The notes under the pieces are model-generated. The model searched no databases. It was given only the letters and a program-made list of their open reading frames with translations, and was not told the DNA's origin. Positions 1 to 8,350 of a stretch of 64,000 bases of DNA are shown piece by piece (the first letter of the stretch is position 1; the number at the start of each line of letters is the position of its first letter). This stretch comes from Epsilonproteobacteria bacterium tcs-49 (GTDB taxonomy: Bacteria > Campylobacterota > Campylobacteria > Campylobacterales > Sulfurovaceae). A program made the translations under genes and the position numbers. The stretch spans positions 31,908-95,907 of the forward strand of contig LLYS01000010.1 of the NCBI GenBank assembly GCA_002049495.1, read 5' to 3'.

Positions 1-872
1 AAATCGTTGACGCTGCTTTCCGCCTGAGAAAGCTTTTTACCCACGAGGATATAGCCCAAAACCTCCCCGTTTAAACCCTTAAGTGCCCGCGCGGTGACCA
101 GATAACCCTTTGTCAAAGCGTACTCGCCCACCTTTGCAGGATTGAGTGTGCGCATCTGGTCGACAAAGGTCTTATTGATAAACTTTTCCCTTTGCGATAC
201 CGTAAACCCGCCCCATCCGGGGTTTTCACCCAATTGATTTTTTTGGGGAAGCAGCGCGCTTTTGACCAGAACCAAAGCTTCCACCTCCAGGTCGGTTTTG
301 AGATTTTTTACGACGCTTTCATAGCCTTGGATGATCTCCATCGAGCCCATATAGTCGCCGAAGATATCGCTGATGGGCGAAAGTGAGCGGATCGTCAAGC
401 CCGTTTTATCCACTTCGATAACATTAAACGGTTTTTGCTCCTTTTGCATCTTTGCGATGCTGGAGCGCTTTAACTGCTCGCCGTGGTTGTATTTATCCCA
501 CACTTTCAAAAAGCTTTTGCCCTTGTCGTCGTGTACGTGGATGCGAAAACTCTCCAGATCGGTATTTTTCAAAATCTCTTTGGTCACGCTTTGCAGGGTT
601 TTATGCGCTTTGGTGCGGTTTGTCATCATCAATGCTTCTTGCAAGGTACGGTTTTGACTCATCAAGATAGCGTTGGTCAAACCCGTGGAGTTTTTGGATT
701 GTAAACTTTTCTCCAGGTAGCCGGTCACGGGGACCAGCTCCTTCTTGTACACGTTTTCGCGCACTTCGGTCATCCCGTTGTAGGTAACGAAGATGATAAT
801 AATAAGCCCGAGAAAAAAGATGGACATGAGGGGGATATGGATCTTTGTCGCCAAGCTTTTGGGTTGGTACAT
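1..872 (-). CDS. Methyl-accepting chemotaxis protein, N-terminal part (cut by window edge)
   Basis: The reading frame is open from ATG at 872 down to base 1, giving the first 290 residues. There is one N-terminal membrane segment (about residues 11-31, with IIIIFVTY), followed by a long extracytoplasmic region resembling a double Cache sensor: helical start, then sensor-like blocks ending GEVLGYILVGKKLS. Chemoreceptors and some sensor kinases have this architecture. The HAMP and signalling domains would lie before base 1 and are not visible, so the output domain is inferred. The gene follows the glutaredoxin gene on the same strand but has its own -10-like sequence and a 16-bp palindrome upstream. 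The Cache ligand cannot be told. Confidence 0.75.
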   Translation of the reverse strand, partial: MYQPKSLATKIHIPLMSIFFLGLIIIIFVTYNGMTEVRENVYKKELVPVTGYLEKSLQSKNSTGLTNAILMSQNRTLQEALMMTNRTKAHKTLQSVTKEILKNTDLESFRIHVHDDKGKSFLKVWDKYNHGEQLKRSSIAKMQKEQKPFNVIEVDKTGLTIRSLSPISDIFGDYMGSMEIIQGYESVVKNLKTDLEVEALVLVKSALLPQKNQLGENPGWGGFTVSQREKFINKTFVDQMRTLNPAKVGEYALTKGYLVTARALKGLNGEVLGYILVGKKLSQAESSVND

Positions 873-902
873 GTGCTGCCTTTAGGGAAAACTAGACGGT
901 AA

Positions 903-909
903 TTTTATA
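903..909 (-). promoter_or_regulatory. Possible -10 element of the chemoreceptor gene
   Basis: On the minus strand this reads TATAAAA, about 31 bases before the ATG at 872. No clear -35 is seen, as is common in Campylobacterota sigma-70 promoters. A perfect palindrome lies about 26 bp further upstream. Confidence 0.4.
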
Positions 910-934
910 GCAGCGAAGTTACAGGAAAATTACT

Positions 935-950
935 TTAATCCCGGGATTAA
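935..950. repeat. 16-bp perfect palindrome upstream of the chemoreceptor gene
   Basis: TTAATCCCGGGATTAA is a perfect inverted repeat without a spacer. It lies between the glutaredoxin stop (960) and the chemoreceptor start (872), just upstream of the predicted -10. It could be a binding site for a dimeric regulator. It is not followed by a T-run, so it is not a convincing terminator. Confidence 0.5.
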
Positions 951-959
951 TTGCAGCTT

Positions 960-1196
960 TTAAGCAAGCCCCAGCTGCTTTTGGATTTTGTCCTTGTCAA
1001 AGCCGCAGATCCATCTGCTGCCGATCAAAACGACGGGTACGCCGCGGCAGCCGTGCTTTTCGCAATCTTTTGCGGCGGCTTTGTCTTTGCTGATATCGAT
1101 GGTTTTAAATTTGATCCTCTTTTCTTTAAAGTAGTTCTTTGCCACGGTGCACCACTTGCACCCCGGTCCGGTAAAAAGTACGACCTTTTTTGCCAT
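960..1196 (-). CDS. Glutaredoxin-like (NrdH-type) thiol redox protein
   Basis: A small 78-residue thioredoxin-fold protein that would reduce disulfides in the cytoplasm. It has the CxxC active site GCKWC near residue 16, the cis-proline motif GVPVV near residue 53, and the expected length for a glutaredoxin or NrdH. No signal peptide is present. It lies 26 bases after the last pseudopilin gene on the same strand, so it is probably co-transcribed with the pseudopilus operon, but a functional link is not evident. The start ATG at 1196 is preceded by a good AAGGAGAA ribosome binding site. Confidence 0.85.
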   Translation of the reverse strand: MAKKVVLFTGPGCKWCTVAKNYFKEKRIKFKTIDISKDKAAAKDCEKHGCRGVPVVLIGSRWICGFDKDKIQKQLGLA

Positions 1197-1222
1197 AATT
1201 TCTCCTTTTTATCGATCTGTAG

Positions 1223-1879
1223 CTACAGCTGCGTCCAGTTGCCGTCGCTTTGGCTGTAGATTTTCATCTTTGAAACGGTGGTATCAAACCACAGCGTCCC
1301 GTTTGCGGGGGTGGCGGGTTCGGTATCTGAGACGATGGCGCTGTTGTAGTTGCGCGTTTCACCGCTGATCTCCGAACCGCCGTAGAGTTTGAAGTGGTTG
1401 ACCTCCCCTACCCCGATTTCGATCATGATATCATCCTGGCGCGCCTGCGTATCCGTCGCGCCCGTTTGCAAGATTCCGTCTTCACCTCTGCTGATAAGCC
1501 GCCCCATAACGTTTGCGGTGGGACTGATACTGACGTTGCCGTCGGCGTAGCTGGCGTTGACGTCGTTGTCTAAACCCAGATCGCGGGTTGTATAATAGAT
1601 GGTTCTTCCCCACGCATCGCTTGTCACTCCCACAAAGGGCGGCAAGGTGGAATCATTATTCTCCTTTGGCAACTCAAAAAAAGAATCGCTGTCCACGTCC
1701 GCGGCATTTTGGATCAGACGGCTGCGGATAATATCGAGCATTATTTTACTATTTTGCAGCTTTAAAAGATTGGATTCCACATGGGCATAATAGCTCATCG
1801 CCGTAAATGCGGCGGCTACAACGCCCACGATAATCACCGCGATCATCGCTTCGGCGAGAATATAGCCCCGCCGCATCAA
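1223..1879 (-). CDS. Pseudopilin-like protein with prepilin signal
   Basis: 218 residues. The N-terminus MMRRG/YILAEAMIAVIIVG is a class III prepilin signal: short basic leader, glycine cleavage site, glutamate at mature position 5 and about 20 hydrophobic residues. The rest is a soluble, Asn/Asp/Thr-rich globular head containing TPANGTLWFDT, which resembles phage tail or adhesin surface loops. It would be cleaved by a prepilin peptidase and built into a type II/MSHA-like pseudopilus as a minor subunit. The start overlaps the end of the platform gene by 4 bases (ATGA), so the two are translationally coupled. Confidence 0.8.
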   Translation of the reverse strand: MMRRGYILAEAMIAVIIVGVVAAAFTAMSYYAHVESNLLKLQNSKIMLDIIRSRLIQNAADVDSDSFFELPKENNDSTLPPFVGVTSDAWGRTIYYTTRDLGLDNDVNASYADGNVSISPTANVMGRLISRGEDGILQTGATDTQARQDDIMIEIGVGEVNHFKLYGGSEISGETRNYNSAIVSDTEPATPANGTLWFDTTVSKMKIYSQSDGNWTQL

Positions 1880-2925
1880 AAGATCGCTCCGCTTCCGGCT
1901 AGATCCACCAACCCCTTTTGCAGCAGGATCTGCGTCAATACCACCACGTAAAACTCCACAAATACCGCAAACGCCATCAAAAAGATCGCATACATCGTGA
2001 CCATCCGAAAAAAGCGTTTACTCTCATTGAGCGCTTCGAAGCGCGCCTTATCCGCGATCTGCAAAAAGGACTGCCCCAGCTGCACGTTTGACCCCACGCC
2101 GCGCAACAGGTTTTGCTCCACGGCGTCAAAGAGTTTATCGGGCAGTTGCAACTGCCCCTGGGTACGCATCTGCTCCAGCATCCGTTCAAAACTTTTGGAA
2201 AAAAGCTTCGTGCTGCTGTTATGCACCGCCGCGCCCAGCGCCTGCTTGAGCCCGATCCCGCTTTGCAGCATCTGTCCGAGCATACTGAAAGTCACAAACT
2301 TTTCAAACTGCATGACGATATGACGGGCAAAGGGCAGACGCAGGGCAACCGCCTTGGCAAAAGCTTGCCAAAAGCGCGAATTGCTAAACAGCGCGATCAA
2401 AAAGATAAAAAAATATCCCGCTACGAGAATCAATCCTACCAGCAGCAGATTGCTGAAAAGCTGCGCTAAAAGCAGGTGGGAACCGACGATATCCATAATC
2501 TCCGCACTGTAGGCTTTGGAGCGCTCGATCTGGTAGGGAACGGCAAAGAACTTCACCACAAATACGACCAGCGTCGCCAGGACAAAGTAGATAGTCGGTA
2601 CGGTGACTTTGTCGCTGGATTCTTGCCGAAACTCCTGCTTCACGTCCAGGTAGTGGATCACTTTGCGCAAAGCCTCTTTGAAGTTCAACCCCTTCTCCGC
2701 CATGGAGACAAAATGCACCACGTCCATCGGGCACACGCAGTGGTGCTGCAGCGCCGTGGAAAAACTCTCCCCGTTTTGCAGGGTATCTTCTATGCGCTCA
2801 TAGGCTTTGCGCTCCGCTTTTTTCCGCGCGCTTTGGGCAAGTAAGCGGATCCCGTTTGGCAGGTTTTTGCCGTTTTCGAGGGTAAACAGGATCGTTTTGA
2901 GCATGGGATAGGCGTCAACTTTCAT
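1876..2925 (-). CDS. gspF: Type II secretion / type IV pilus inner-membrane platform protein (GspF/MshG family)
   Basis: 349 residues with the GspF duplicated layout: a cytoplasmic helical domain, membrane segments at about 107-127 and 150-180, a second cytoplasmic helical domain, and a last membrane segment at about 312-335. GspF proteins connect the assembly ATPase to pseudopilin insertion. It is somewhat shorter than the usual ~400 residues, mainly at the N-terminus. It overlaps the ATPase gene upstream by 11 bases and the pseudopilin gene downstream by 4 bases, which supports one operon. Confidence 0.85.
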   Translation of the reverse strand: MKVDAYPMLKTILFTLENGKNLPNGIRLLAQSARKKAERKAYERIEDTLQNGESFSTALQHHCVCPMDVVHFVSMAEKGLNFKEALRKVIHYLDVKQEFRQESSDKVTVPTIYFVLATLVVFVVKFFAVPYQIERSKAYSAEIMDIVGSHLLLAQLFSNLLLVGLILVAGYFFIFLIALFSNSRFWQAFAKAVALRLPFARHIVMQFEKFVTFSMLGQMLQSGIGLKQALGAAVHNSSTKLFSKSFERMLEQMRTQGQLQLPDKLFDAVEQNLLRGVGSNVQLGQSFLQIADKARFEALNESKRFFRMVTMYAIFLMAFAVFVEFYVVVLTQILLQKGLVDLAGSGAIF

Positions 2926-4474
2926 CGATATACCCCAGTGCCAGCAGTTCGCTTACCAGCGTTTCATAATCGCTTAAACCGTGTTCAAAAAGATACTGCG
3001 CCGATTGGAAATAGCTGAAGGTGATAAAATCATCCCACGCTTTGAGCACCGTGGAGTTTTTCAACGCCAGGTAGAAGCGGTAGCGGACATTGATATCGGG
3101 CGGGATAAATACCATATCCGTCAGCAGCGTCCGACCGCTGTAGCCGGTAAAGTTGCATTTGATACACCCTTTTTTCTCGTAACCTTTGCTTTGGGTTTTA
3201 AAATATTCGCTGCCGCTGCCGCTTTTGGCGGGGACTTTACAGCTGCACAGCTTGGGGATAAGCCGCTGGGCGATGACGCCGCTGAGCGAATAAGCCAGGA
3301 TAAACAGATCCCCCTCCTCGTCTCGGATCCGCTCCATCGCCATATACGCCGTAGAGGTGTGCAGCGTGGAAAACACCATATGGCCGCTATGGGCGGCTTT
3401 GAGCGCTATCTGGATACTCTCCTTGTCGCGCATCTCCCCGATAACCACGACATCGGGGTCTTGACGCATTACCGATTTCATGGCCGTGGGAAAATCAAAC
3501 CCGATACTTTCGTTCACCTGGTACTGGGTAACAAAATCGATCTTGTACTCGATGGGATCTTCGATGGTGTAGATGATCTCATGGAGCCGCTGGCGCTGGG
3601 TGAGGATGGAGTTTAGCGTCGTGGTTTTCCCGCTTCCCGTGGGGCCTACGACGAGGAAAAAACCGTTTTTGCGGTTGATAAAGTTGCAGATATGGCTCGT
3701 CATGGGGTGGCGATCGGGGAAGATTTTGTCCAGGGATTTGATACTGTTGGCTTTGTTCAGTATACGGATGACGATATTTTCCCCGAAGTTCGCCGGGGCG
3801 ATCTCGATACGAAAATCGATGGGTTGCCCGTCAAAGTGCAGCTCAAAACTACCGCTTTGGGGAACCTGCACATTCACCAGATCCAGGTTGGATTTCTCTT
3901 TGATAATAAAAGAAAACCGCTTTGCCAAATCGTGGCTGAGCAGGTATTTTGACTCCACCCGACCCTCGACCCGCAGACGCAGCCAGCAAAACTCTTCATA
4001 GGGGTTGATATGGATATCGCTGACTTGTCGCTTGATCGCGTAGTGCAGCAGCATTTCGAAGATCTCCAAAACTTCTACGTCCTGGACATCCCGGGCATTG
4101 AACTGCTTGATCCGCTTTTCGATAAGATCGGGGTCGATTGCTAAAAGTTTTTGGAACTTTTGATCAAATTCACGGACGGGGATCGTTTTTTGCTCAACCC
4201 TTTTGCCCGCTTTTTTCTCCAGCAGCTTCAAGCGCTTGGCGCCGATAAGCTTTTTTACCTCCACCTGAAGCGTTTTTTCATCTTCGCCGACGATAATAAT
4301 TTCATACTCTTTGATCATATCGAGATTGTGCAAAGGTTTTTCTTTGCGGTGAAGAAAGTTGTGCTCCAGCGCGATCTGCAGCAGATTTTTCGATACCCCG
4401 ATCTGGTTGTAGTAATATTGCTCTTTTTTGCAGATCTCTAGCTGCTTGGCGGTTAAAAGTTTTTTGGCGTTCAT
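2915..4474 (-). CDS. gspE: Secretion/pilus assembly ATPase (GspE/PilB/MshE family)
   Basis: 519 residues. The C-terminal half has the AAA-like GspE core: Walker A GPTGSGKTTTL near residue 280, Walker B/Asp box DPDVVVIGEMRD near 340, and the His box GHMVFSTLHT. A zinc-type cysteine pair set follows (LCSCK, then GCIKCNFTGYSGR). The N-terminal about 130 residues are charged and helical, diverged from the usual MshEN/GspE-N domain. It would power pseudopilus extension at the cytoplasmic face of the inner membrane. ATG at 4474 is followed by Lys/Leu-rich sequence. Confidence 0.93.
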   Translation of the reverse strand: MNAKKLLTAKQLEICKKEQYYYNQIGVSKNLLQIALEHNFLHRKEKPLHNLDMIKEYEIIIVGEDEKTLQVEVKKLIGAKRLKLLEKKAGKRVEQKTIPVREFDQKFQKLLAIDPDLIEKRIKQFNARDVQDVEVLEIFEMLLHYAIKRQVSDIHINPYEEFCWLRLRVEGRVESKYLLSHDLAKRFSFIIKEKSNLDLVNVQVPQSGSFELHFDGQPIDFRIEIAPANFGENIVIRILNKANSIKSLDKIFPDRHPMTSHICNFINRKNGFFLVVGPTGSGKTTTLNSILTQRQRLHEIIYTIEDPIEYKIDFVTQYQVNESIGFDFPTAMKSVMRQDPDVVVIGEMRDKESIQIALKAAHSGHMVFSTLHTSTAYMAMERIRDEEGDLFILAYSLSGVIAQRLIPKLCSCKVPAKSGSGSEYFKTQSKGYEKKGCIKCNFTGYSGRTLLTDMVFIPPDINVRYRFYLALKNSTVLKAWDDFITFSYFQSAQYLFEHGLSDYETLVSELLALGYIDES

Positions 4475-4518
4475 GGCAAAAATTATACCATAATGTCACG
4501 GGCGCGGCGGTTGTCGCC

Positions 4519-5007
4519 TCAGAGGCTCAGGTAAAAATCCAGCTCCAATTTTCCCCCGTTTTCGCTGAGGATATATTGGTTTTGCGAATAGCTGCCGTTA
4601 AGATCGCGCAGCACCTCCTCCTGCATCGATCCAAGTGCGGCGGCGGTGGAGAAATAAAACGCACTGCCGCTTTGCGTAGCGCTGTAGGTATCAAACCCGT
4701 TTTGCGCGGGCGGGATAAATACGCCTTCGCCTCCGTCAAGGGGATAGGGGGTGGTGGTGTTGCACTCCAGCTGCGCCACGGCCGTATCGCCCGCAAGCGA
4801 ACCGTCCGTTTGCAGCGGATACTGACTGCTGAGGGTTTTACACTGCAAAATCGCTTCAGAGATGGTTTGAATATGGGTTTGGAGGGTGGATTTTATGTTT
4901 TGTTTGTTTATAGTCGTAAAATCGGTGTAGTTTAGCAGCAGCCACGCCATAACCCCGCTGAAGGCTATGGCAAGGAGCAGTTCAAGCAGTGAAAAAGCGT
5001 GTTTCAA
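4519..5007 (-). CDS. Pseudopilin-like protein with prepilin signal
   Basis: 162 residues. The N-terminus MKHA/FSLLELLLAIAFSG is a prepilin signal with glutamate at mature position 5; the residue before the cleavage site is alanine instead of the usual glycine, which prepilin peptidases can accept. The head is Thr/Ser-rich with few cysteines (one at about residue 56 and one at about 80), possibly one disulfide. It is probably a minor pseudopilin of the MSHA-like machine. It lies 3 bases after the upstream pilin gene and 44 bases before the ATPase gene. Confidence 0.8.
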   Translation of the reverse strand: MKHAFSLLELLLAIAFSGVMAWLLLNYTDFTTINKQNIKSTLQTHIQTISEAILQCKTLSSQYPLQTDGSLAGDTAVAQLECNTTTPYPLDGGEGVFIPPAQNGFDTYSATQSGSAFYFSTAAALGSMQEEVLRDLNGSYSQNQYILSENGGKLELDFYLSL

Positions 5008-5010
5008 CGC

Positions 5011-5613
5011 TTAGTTTGCTTCTTTCAAGATAACGATCTCCAAACTTCCCGCCCCGGCAGGACCGCTTGGCAGACCCGCAACCGCACTGTAGCAATACGC
5101 ATTACCAAGAGCGTTGTATGCATCTTCGGAAGTTTGAAATGTTGCCCCGTCGCCGACGTTGACGCTGAGGTTGGAATCGATCAGGTTGTTAAACAAAGCG
5201 CAGTATTCTTCATTATCCGCCGTCGCTACGTCATCGATAGCGTAGACAAATGCCACGTCGTTACCCGTTCCCTGGGTATAGTTCGTACCGATATCCAGCG
5301 TCCATCCCGTCGTACCGATCTCTGAAATGGGGCTTGGAATTTCGGTGACGATCATTACGTTTGAAGCGTTCAAATCCGTAATCGCCGTGGGAGCGGTACC
5401 CACCTGTACCTGATACACGTCATAAGCGTTTGAAAGCTGTCTAGCCTGATCCATCAAAGAAGCGACACGGGCTTTTTTCGCCGAAAGGTCCGTGTTCATA
5501 AAGTTTTTGTAGTATTTAAAACCGATAACGCTGATAACCCCGAACAAGATGATCGCAATCATCATCTCAACCAGTGATATACCGTTACGCATTTGCGAGT
5601 ACTCTTTTGTCAT
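5011..5613 (-). CDS. Type IV pilin-like (pseudopilin) protein
   Basis: 200 residues. Prepilin signal RNG/ISLVEMMIAIILFG with glycine at -1 and glutamate at +5. The N-terminal helix is followed by KYYKNFMNTD and a globular head with two cysteines (EEYCALF and NAYCYSA) that could form the disulfide loop seen in type II pilins. ATG at 5613 has AAGGATGTAGG in front; a second ATG at 5592 just before the signal is possible. Of the three pilins in the operon this one has the most typical N-terminus and may be the major subunit, but that is inference. Confidence 0.82.
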   Translation of the reverse strand: MTKEYSQMRNGISLVEMMIAIILFGVISVIGFKYYKNFMNTDLSAKKARVASLMDQARQLSNAYDVYQVQVGTAPTAITDLNASNVMIVTEIPSPISEIGTTGWTLDIGTNYTQGTGNDVAFVYAIDDVATADNEEYCALFNNLIDSNLSVNVGDGATFQTSEDAYNALGNAYCYSAVAGLPSGPAGAGSLEIVILKEAN

Positions 5614-5682
5614 CCTACATCCTTTTAGAATATGTTTTTACGCACAATCCCTGTGCAATTGGTTAAGGTAATATCGGCAGGG

Positions 5683-6123
5683 TTATCCAAATTTTAATAT
5701 ATAGGGGGCGATTTTGATAAAAAAACCGTATTTGTGTTCGTTGCAGTTGGCCCCGATGCACATACTCTCCAATTTTGCGTTATCGTTTTTGACGATATTG
5801 AGCAGGCGCTTGAGCATCATGTAGGAATACGAGCTTTCTATGGCGCCGTTGATGAGGATAAAACGATCTTTGATTTCGACGCGGCCGGGAAGTTCCAGCT
5901 TTTGCAAAATCTCCTCATACTCCGCACGCTTTTGCTCCAGGTACTTGGTGTCTGCCTTGACGACGATGGGTTCTTGCACCTTCTGTTTCAACTGCTTCAG
6001 CGACGTTATCTTCTCTTCGGTCACTTTATTTTCATAGATGAGATCAAGCAGGTAAAAGTAACCGCCCACCCCTCCAAGACATAGCAAAAGTATAAAGAGG
6101 ATGAGCAGGTTATATTTTTTCAT
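5683..6123 (-). CDS. PilO/MshJ-like inner-membrane alignment-complex protein
   Basis: 146 residues with one N-terminal membrane segment (about 5-27), a coiled-coil stretch (about 33-80) and a small ferredoxin-like C-terminal region (RFILINGAIESSYSYMMLKRLL). This is the layout of PilO, GspM and MshJ, which join the inner-membrane platform to the secretin. Sequence similarity is weak, so the call leans on position: between the MshI/PilN-like gene (14-base overlap) and the pilin genes, as in MSHA loci. Confidence 0.65.
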   Translation of the reverse strand: MKKYNLLILFILLLCLGGVGGYFYLLDLIYENKVTEEKITSLKQLKQKVQEPIVVKADTKYLEQKRAEYEEILQKLELPGRVEIKDRFILINGAIESSYSYMMLKRLLNIVKNDNAKLESMCIGANCNEHKYGFFIKIAPYILKFG

Positions 6124-6907
6124 AGCAGTATTGTATCAGATCCTTTTCTTGCCCCTTGGTTTCGATCAGGTTTGTCTTTTGCGGCAGGTATTCCAAAAAT
6201 TCAACTCTATCGGCAGGCTTGATTTGTACACAAAATCTGTTGTCATTATACACTATTTGCTTTAAAGTTGATTTGGTACGCTTCGTGAGCTTCTCCACGT
6301 CGTTGAGCCACTTGACGCTGTCGATGCGCTCAATCATTTTTACCGAGCGGCTAAACTCCTTTTTGACCATCGCTTCATACTGGCGCTGCAGGCTAAGCTG
6401 CTGCTTGGATTTGATATTTGATTGCTTGAGGTACTCATACCCGCCGTACAAAACGCCTGAAACCAGTACCAGAGAAAACAGCAGCGTTACGCTGCCTAAA
6501 AAGATCTCCATCTTTTGGCGCTGCAGGTTGATGCTTTGGAGTTTCTGCCCCCCGCTATTATCCACGAACTTTGTCGCAAATCCCCGCTCCAGAGCGAAGT
6601 TTTCGGGTTTATCCAGGATGTAGTCGATGATGCGCCCCTCTTCGCACACCACACCCACGTGTTTGTAATCAAGCTCAAAGATCACGACGATGCGCCCGGC
6701 GGTAGCGGCGACGGTTTGCAGTACGTTTTGGTACATGATCTTTTCTTTGGGCAAAAAGGCGATGAAGTTGATCACGTCCTTATTGCCGTGCAAAGAGATC
6801 TTCATCGCCGCCGAATCCAGTTCGGCACGCACCAGGCGATATACCTTTTCCCGGATCGCCTTTTTACTTCCCTCGGCTTGGATGCAGCCTGCACTAAAGA
6901 TCGCCAT
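6110..6907 (-). CDS. MshI/PilM-PilN/GspL-like assembly protein
   Basis: 265 residues. A cytoplasmic N-terminal half (about 1-130) that may correspond to a reduced actin-like PilM/GspL domain is followed by one membrane segment (about 137-158) and a periplasmic coiled-coil region. This resembles MshI or GspL fusions of PilM and PilN functions. Gene order (secretin, this gene, PilO-like, pilins, ATPase, platform) supports an inner-membrane alignment role. The usual ATP-binding motifs of PilM are not recognisable. It starts 6 bases after the secretin stop. Confidence 0.6.
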   Translation of the reverse strand: MAIFSAGCIQAEGSKKAIREKVYRLVRAELDSAAMKISLHGNKDVINFIAFLPKEKIMYQNVLQTVAATAGRIVVIFELDYKHVGVVCEEGRIIDYILDKPENFALERGFATKFVDNSGGQKLQSINLQRQKMEIFLGSVTLLFSLVLVSGVLYGGYEYLKQSNIKSKQQLSLQRQYEAMVKKEFSRSVKMIERIDSVKWLNDVEKLTKRTKSTLKQIVYNDNRFCVQIKPADRVEFLEYLPQKTNLIETKGQEKDLIQYCYEKI

Positions 6908-6913
6908 GGTACC

Positions 6914-8350
6914 CTACTGCATCACGTATTTGATGATGCGCGGCGTGACGATGATCACCATTTCGCTTTTGGTGCTGCTTCTATAATCGCTGCCCGCGAC
7001 ATTGTTCAAAACCGTTCCCGAAGTTCCGGGAACACCCTTATGCCCCGCGTCGTGCTTTTGGCGGTACAACCCCGAAATCACGATAGGTACCCCCGGTTCC
7101 ACCCGCACGGTATTTTGGATCTTTTTCGTACTGATTTTTGGCTGCTTATACTCCTGATTATCCAGATTAAAGCTGGTATAGCCCACGATATCGTTAATCT
7201 CCATCTCGATACTCGTAACCACCGTTTCATCCATAATGTTGGAATTGAGCGTGATCTCCAAACCGCTAAGCGCGGTGTCGCTGACGGTGGAGGTTTGCGC
7301 CCCGCCGTTGTTGACCAGCGTTGTTTGAAAGGATTTGATATACGCTTCCTCGGTTCCGTCTTTGAGCGTCACGTCCGTTCCCGCCAGTCCCAGCAGCGTC
7401 GGGCGCTGTACGCTTTCAACCTTGCCGAAGTGCTCCAAAATATTCAAAATGGCCGATGCCGATTCGTAATCATTGTCGTTTTTGACGACCCCTATCTGAT
7501 AGGGCACGCCCGAAGCCAGGCTTTCGGTGGCGCTTTTAAGCACCAATCCCGTAGATTTGGCCGCGGAGGGGATCATCTCCCAATCGATGCCCAGGTTGTA
7601 CTCGTCGCTAAGCTGTACGTTGTAAATCTCCATGGAGTATTCGATGACGTAGAGGTTGTTTCGCAGCAGCAATAGATACTCCATAATCTCTTTATACTCC
7701 TTCGTCCGCGCCGAAAAGGAGATCGAAGAGGTCACGGCGTCATATACGACCTTGTTCGCGCCGAAGGTCTTCAGCGATTCCACCAGCGACTCCCCCAGCT
7801 TGTCCACCGCGGGGATCTTGAGCGTGACGTTTTTGACAAACCCCAGATAGTACGTCCCCTGTTCGTAACTTACGCTTAACCGGTTTCCCACCGCCTTTTC
7901 CAGCAGCGTTCCCACCCCGATATTGCTCGCGGAGAGATACACGTCCGCCTGCGTCAGCAGCTTTGCCCCGCTGTCCTCCCTGTCGTTATTGTTATCGGCG
8001 ATCCCGTCGTTGTCGTCATCATCGTTATCGAAGTTTTCACTTTGCGACTCCAGCTGAAAAACGATACTCTCGCCCGTCGCTTCGCTGAGCAGCGAGATCA
8101 CGTCGGTCAGCGGCGCCCCCATAATCTTGGCGCGCTTGATCGTCACGTTATCGGGAACCTCCATGGCATCCACCGCAAAATTCTGCGCCTGTACCGGGAC
8201 CGTACGGACGGCGGGTTCGGGTTTGCGTTTATACTTCTGCAGTTTTGCCGGAGGTGTTATGGGATCGATAGTCTCTTTTTTCGCGGCTTGCGAACACCCC
8301 GTGAAAAGGAGGGCGGCAAAGGGCAGCAGGCATAGTAAAGCTCTTCTCAC
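6914..8350 (-). CDS. mshL: Outer-membrane secretin, MshL/PilQ/GspD family, lipoprotein
   Basis: 478 residues. It starts with a lipoprotein signal (lipobox LLFTGC, Cys19). N-domains follow, including a STN/N0-like part around 60-170 and an N1/ring domain (about 180-250). The C-terminal secretin domain carries the signature GVPIVISGLYRQ and ends KSEMVIIVTPRII. It would form the outer-membrane channel for the pseudopilus or secreted protein. A very acidic Asp/Asn insert at about residues 108-126 looks like a calcium-binding repeat and is unusual for a secretin. The start overlaps the PilP-like gene by 4 bases. Confidence 0.9.
   Translation of the reverse strand: MRRALLCLLPFAALLFTGCSQAAKKETIDPITPPAKLQKYKRKPEPAVRTVPVQAQNFAVDAMEVPDNVTIKRAKIMGAPLTDVISLLSEATGESIVFQLESQSENFDNDDDDNDGIADNNNDREDSGAKLLTQADVYLSASNIGVGTLLEKAVGNRLSVSYEQGTYYLGFVKNVTLKIPAVDKLGESLVESLKTFGANKVVYDAVTSSISFSARTKEYKEIMEYLLLLRNNLYVIEYSMEIYNVQLSDEYNLGIDWEMIPSAAKSTGLVLKSATESLASGVPYQIGVVKNDNDYESASAILNILEHFGKVESVQRPTLLGLAGTDVTLKDGTEEAYIKSFQTTLVNNGGAQTSTVSDTALSGLEITLNSNIMDETVVTSIEMEINDIVGYTSFNLDNQEYKQPKISTKKIQNTVRVEPGVPIVISGLYRQKHDAGHKGVPGTSGTVLNNVAGSDYRSSTKSEMVIIVTPRIIKYVMQ

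Noticed and set aside
6515..7675. Long plus-strand open frame (386 codons)
   Set aside because: Antisense to the secretin and MshI-like genes; no motif, no ribosome binding site.
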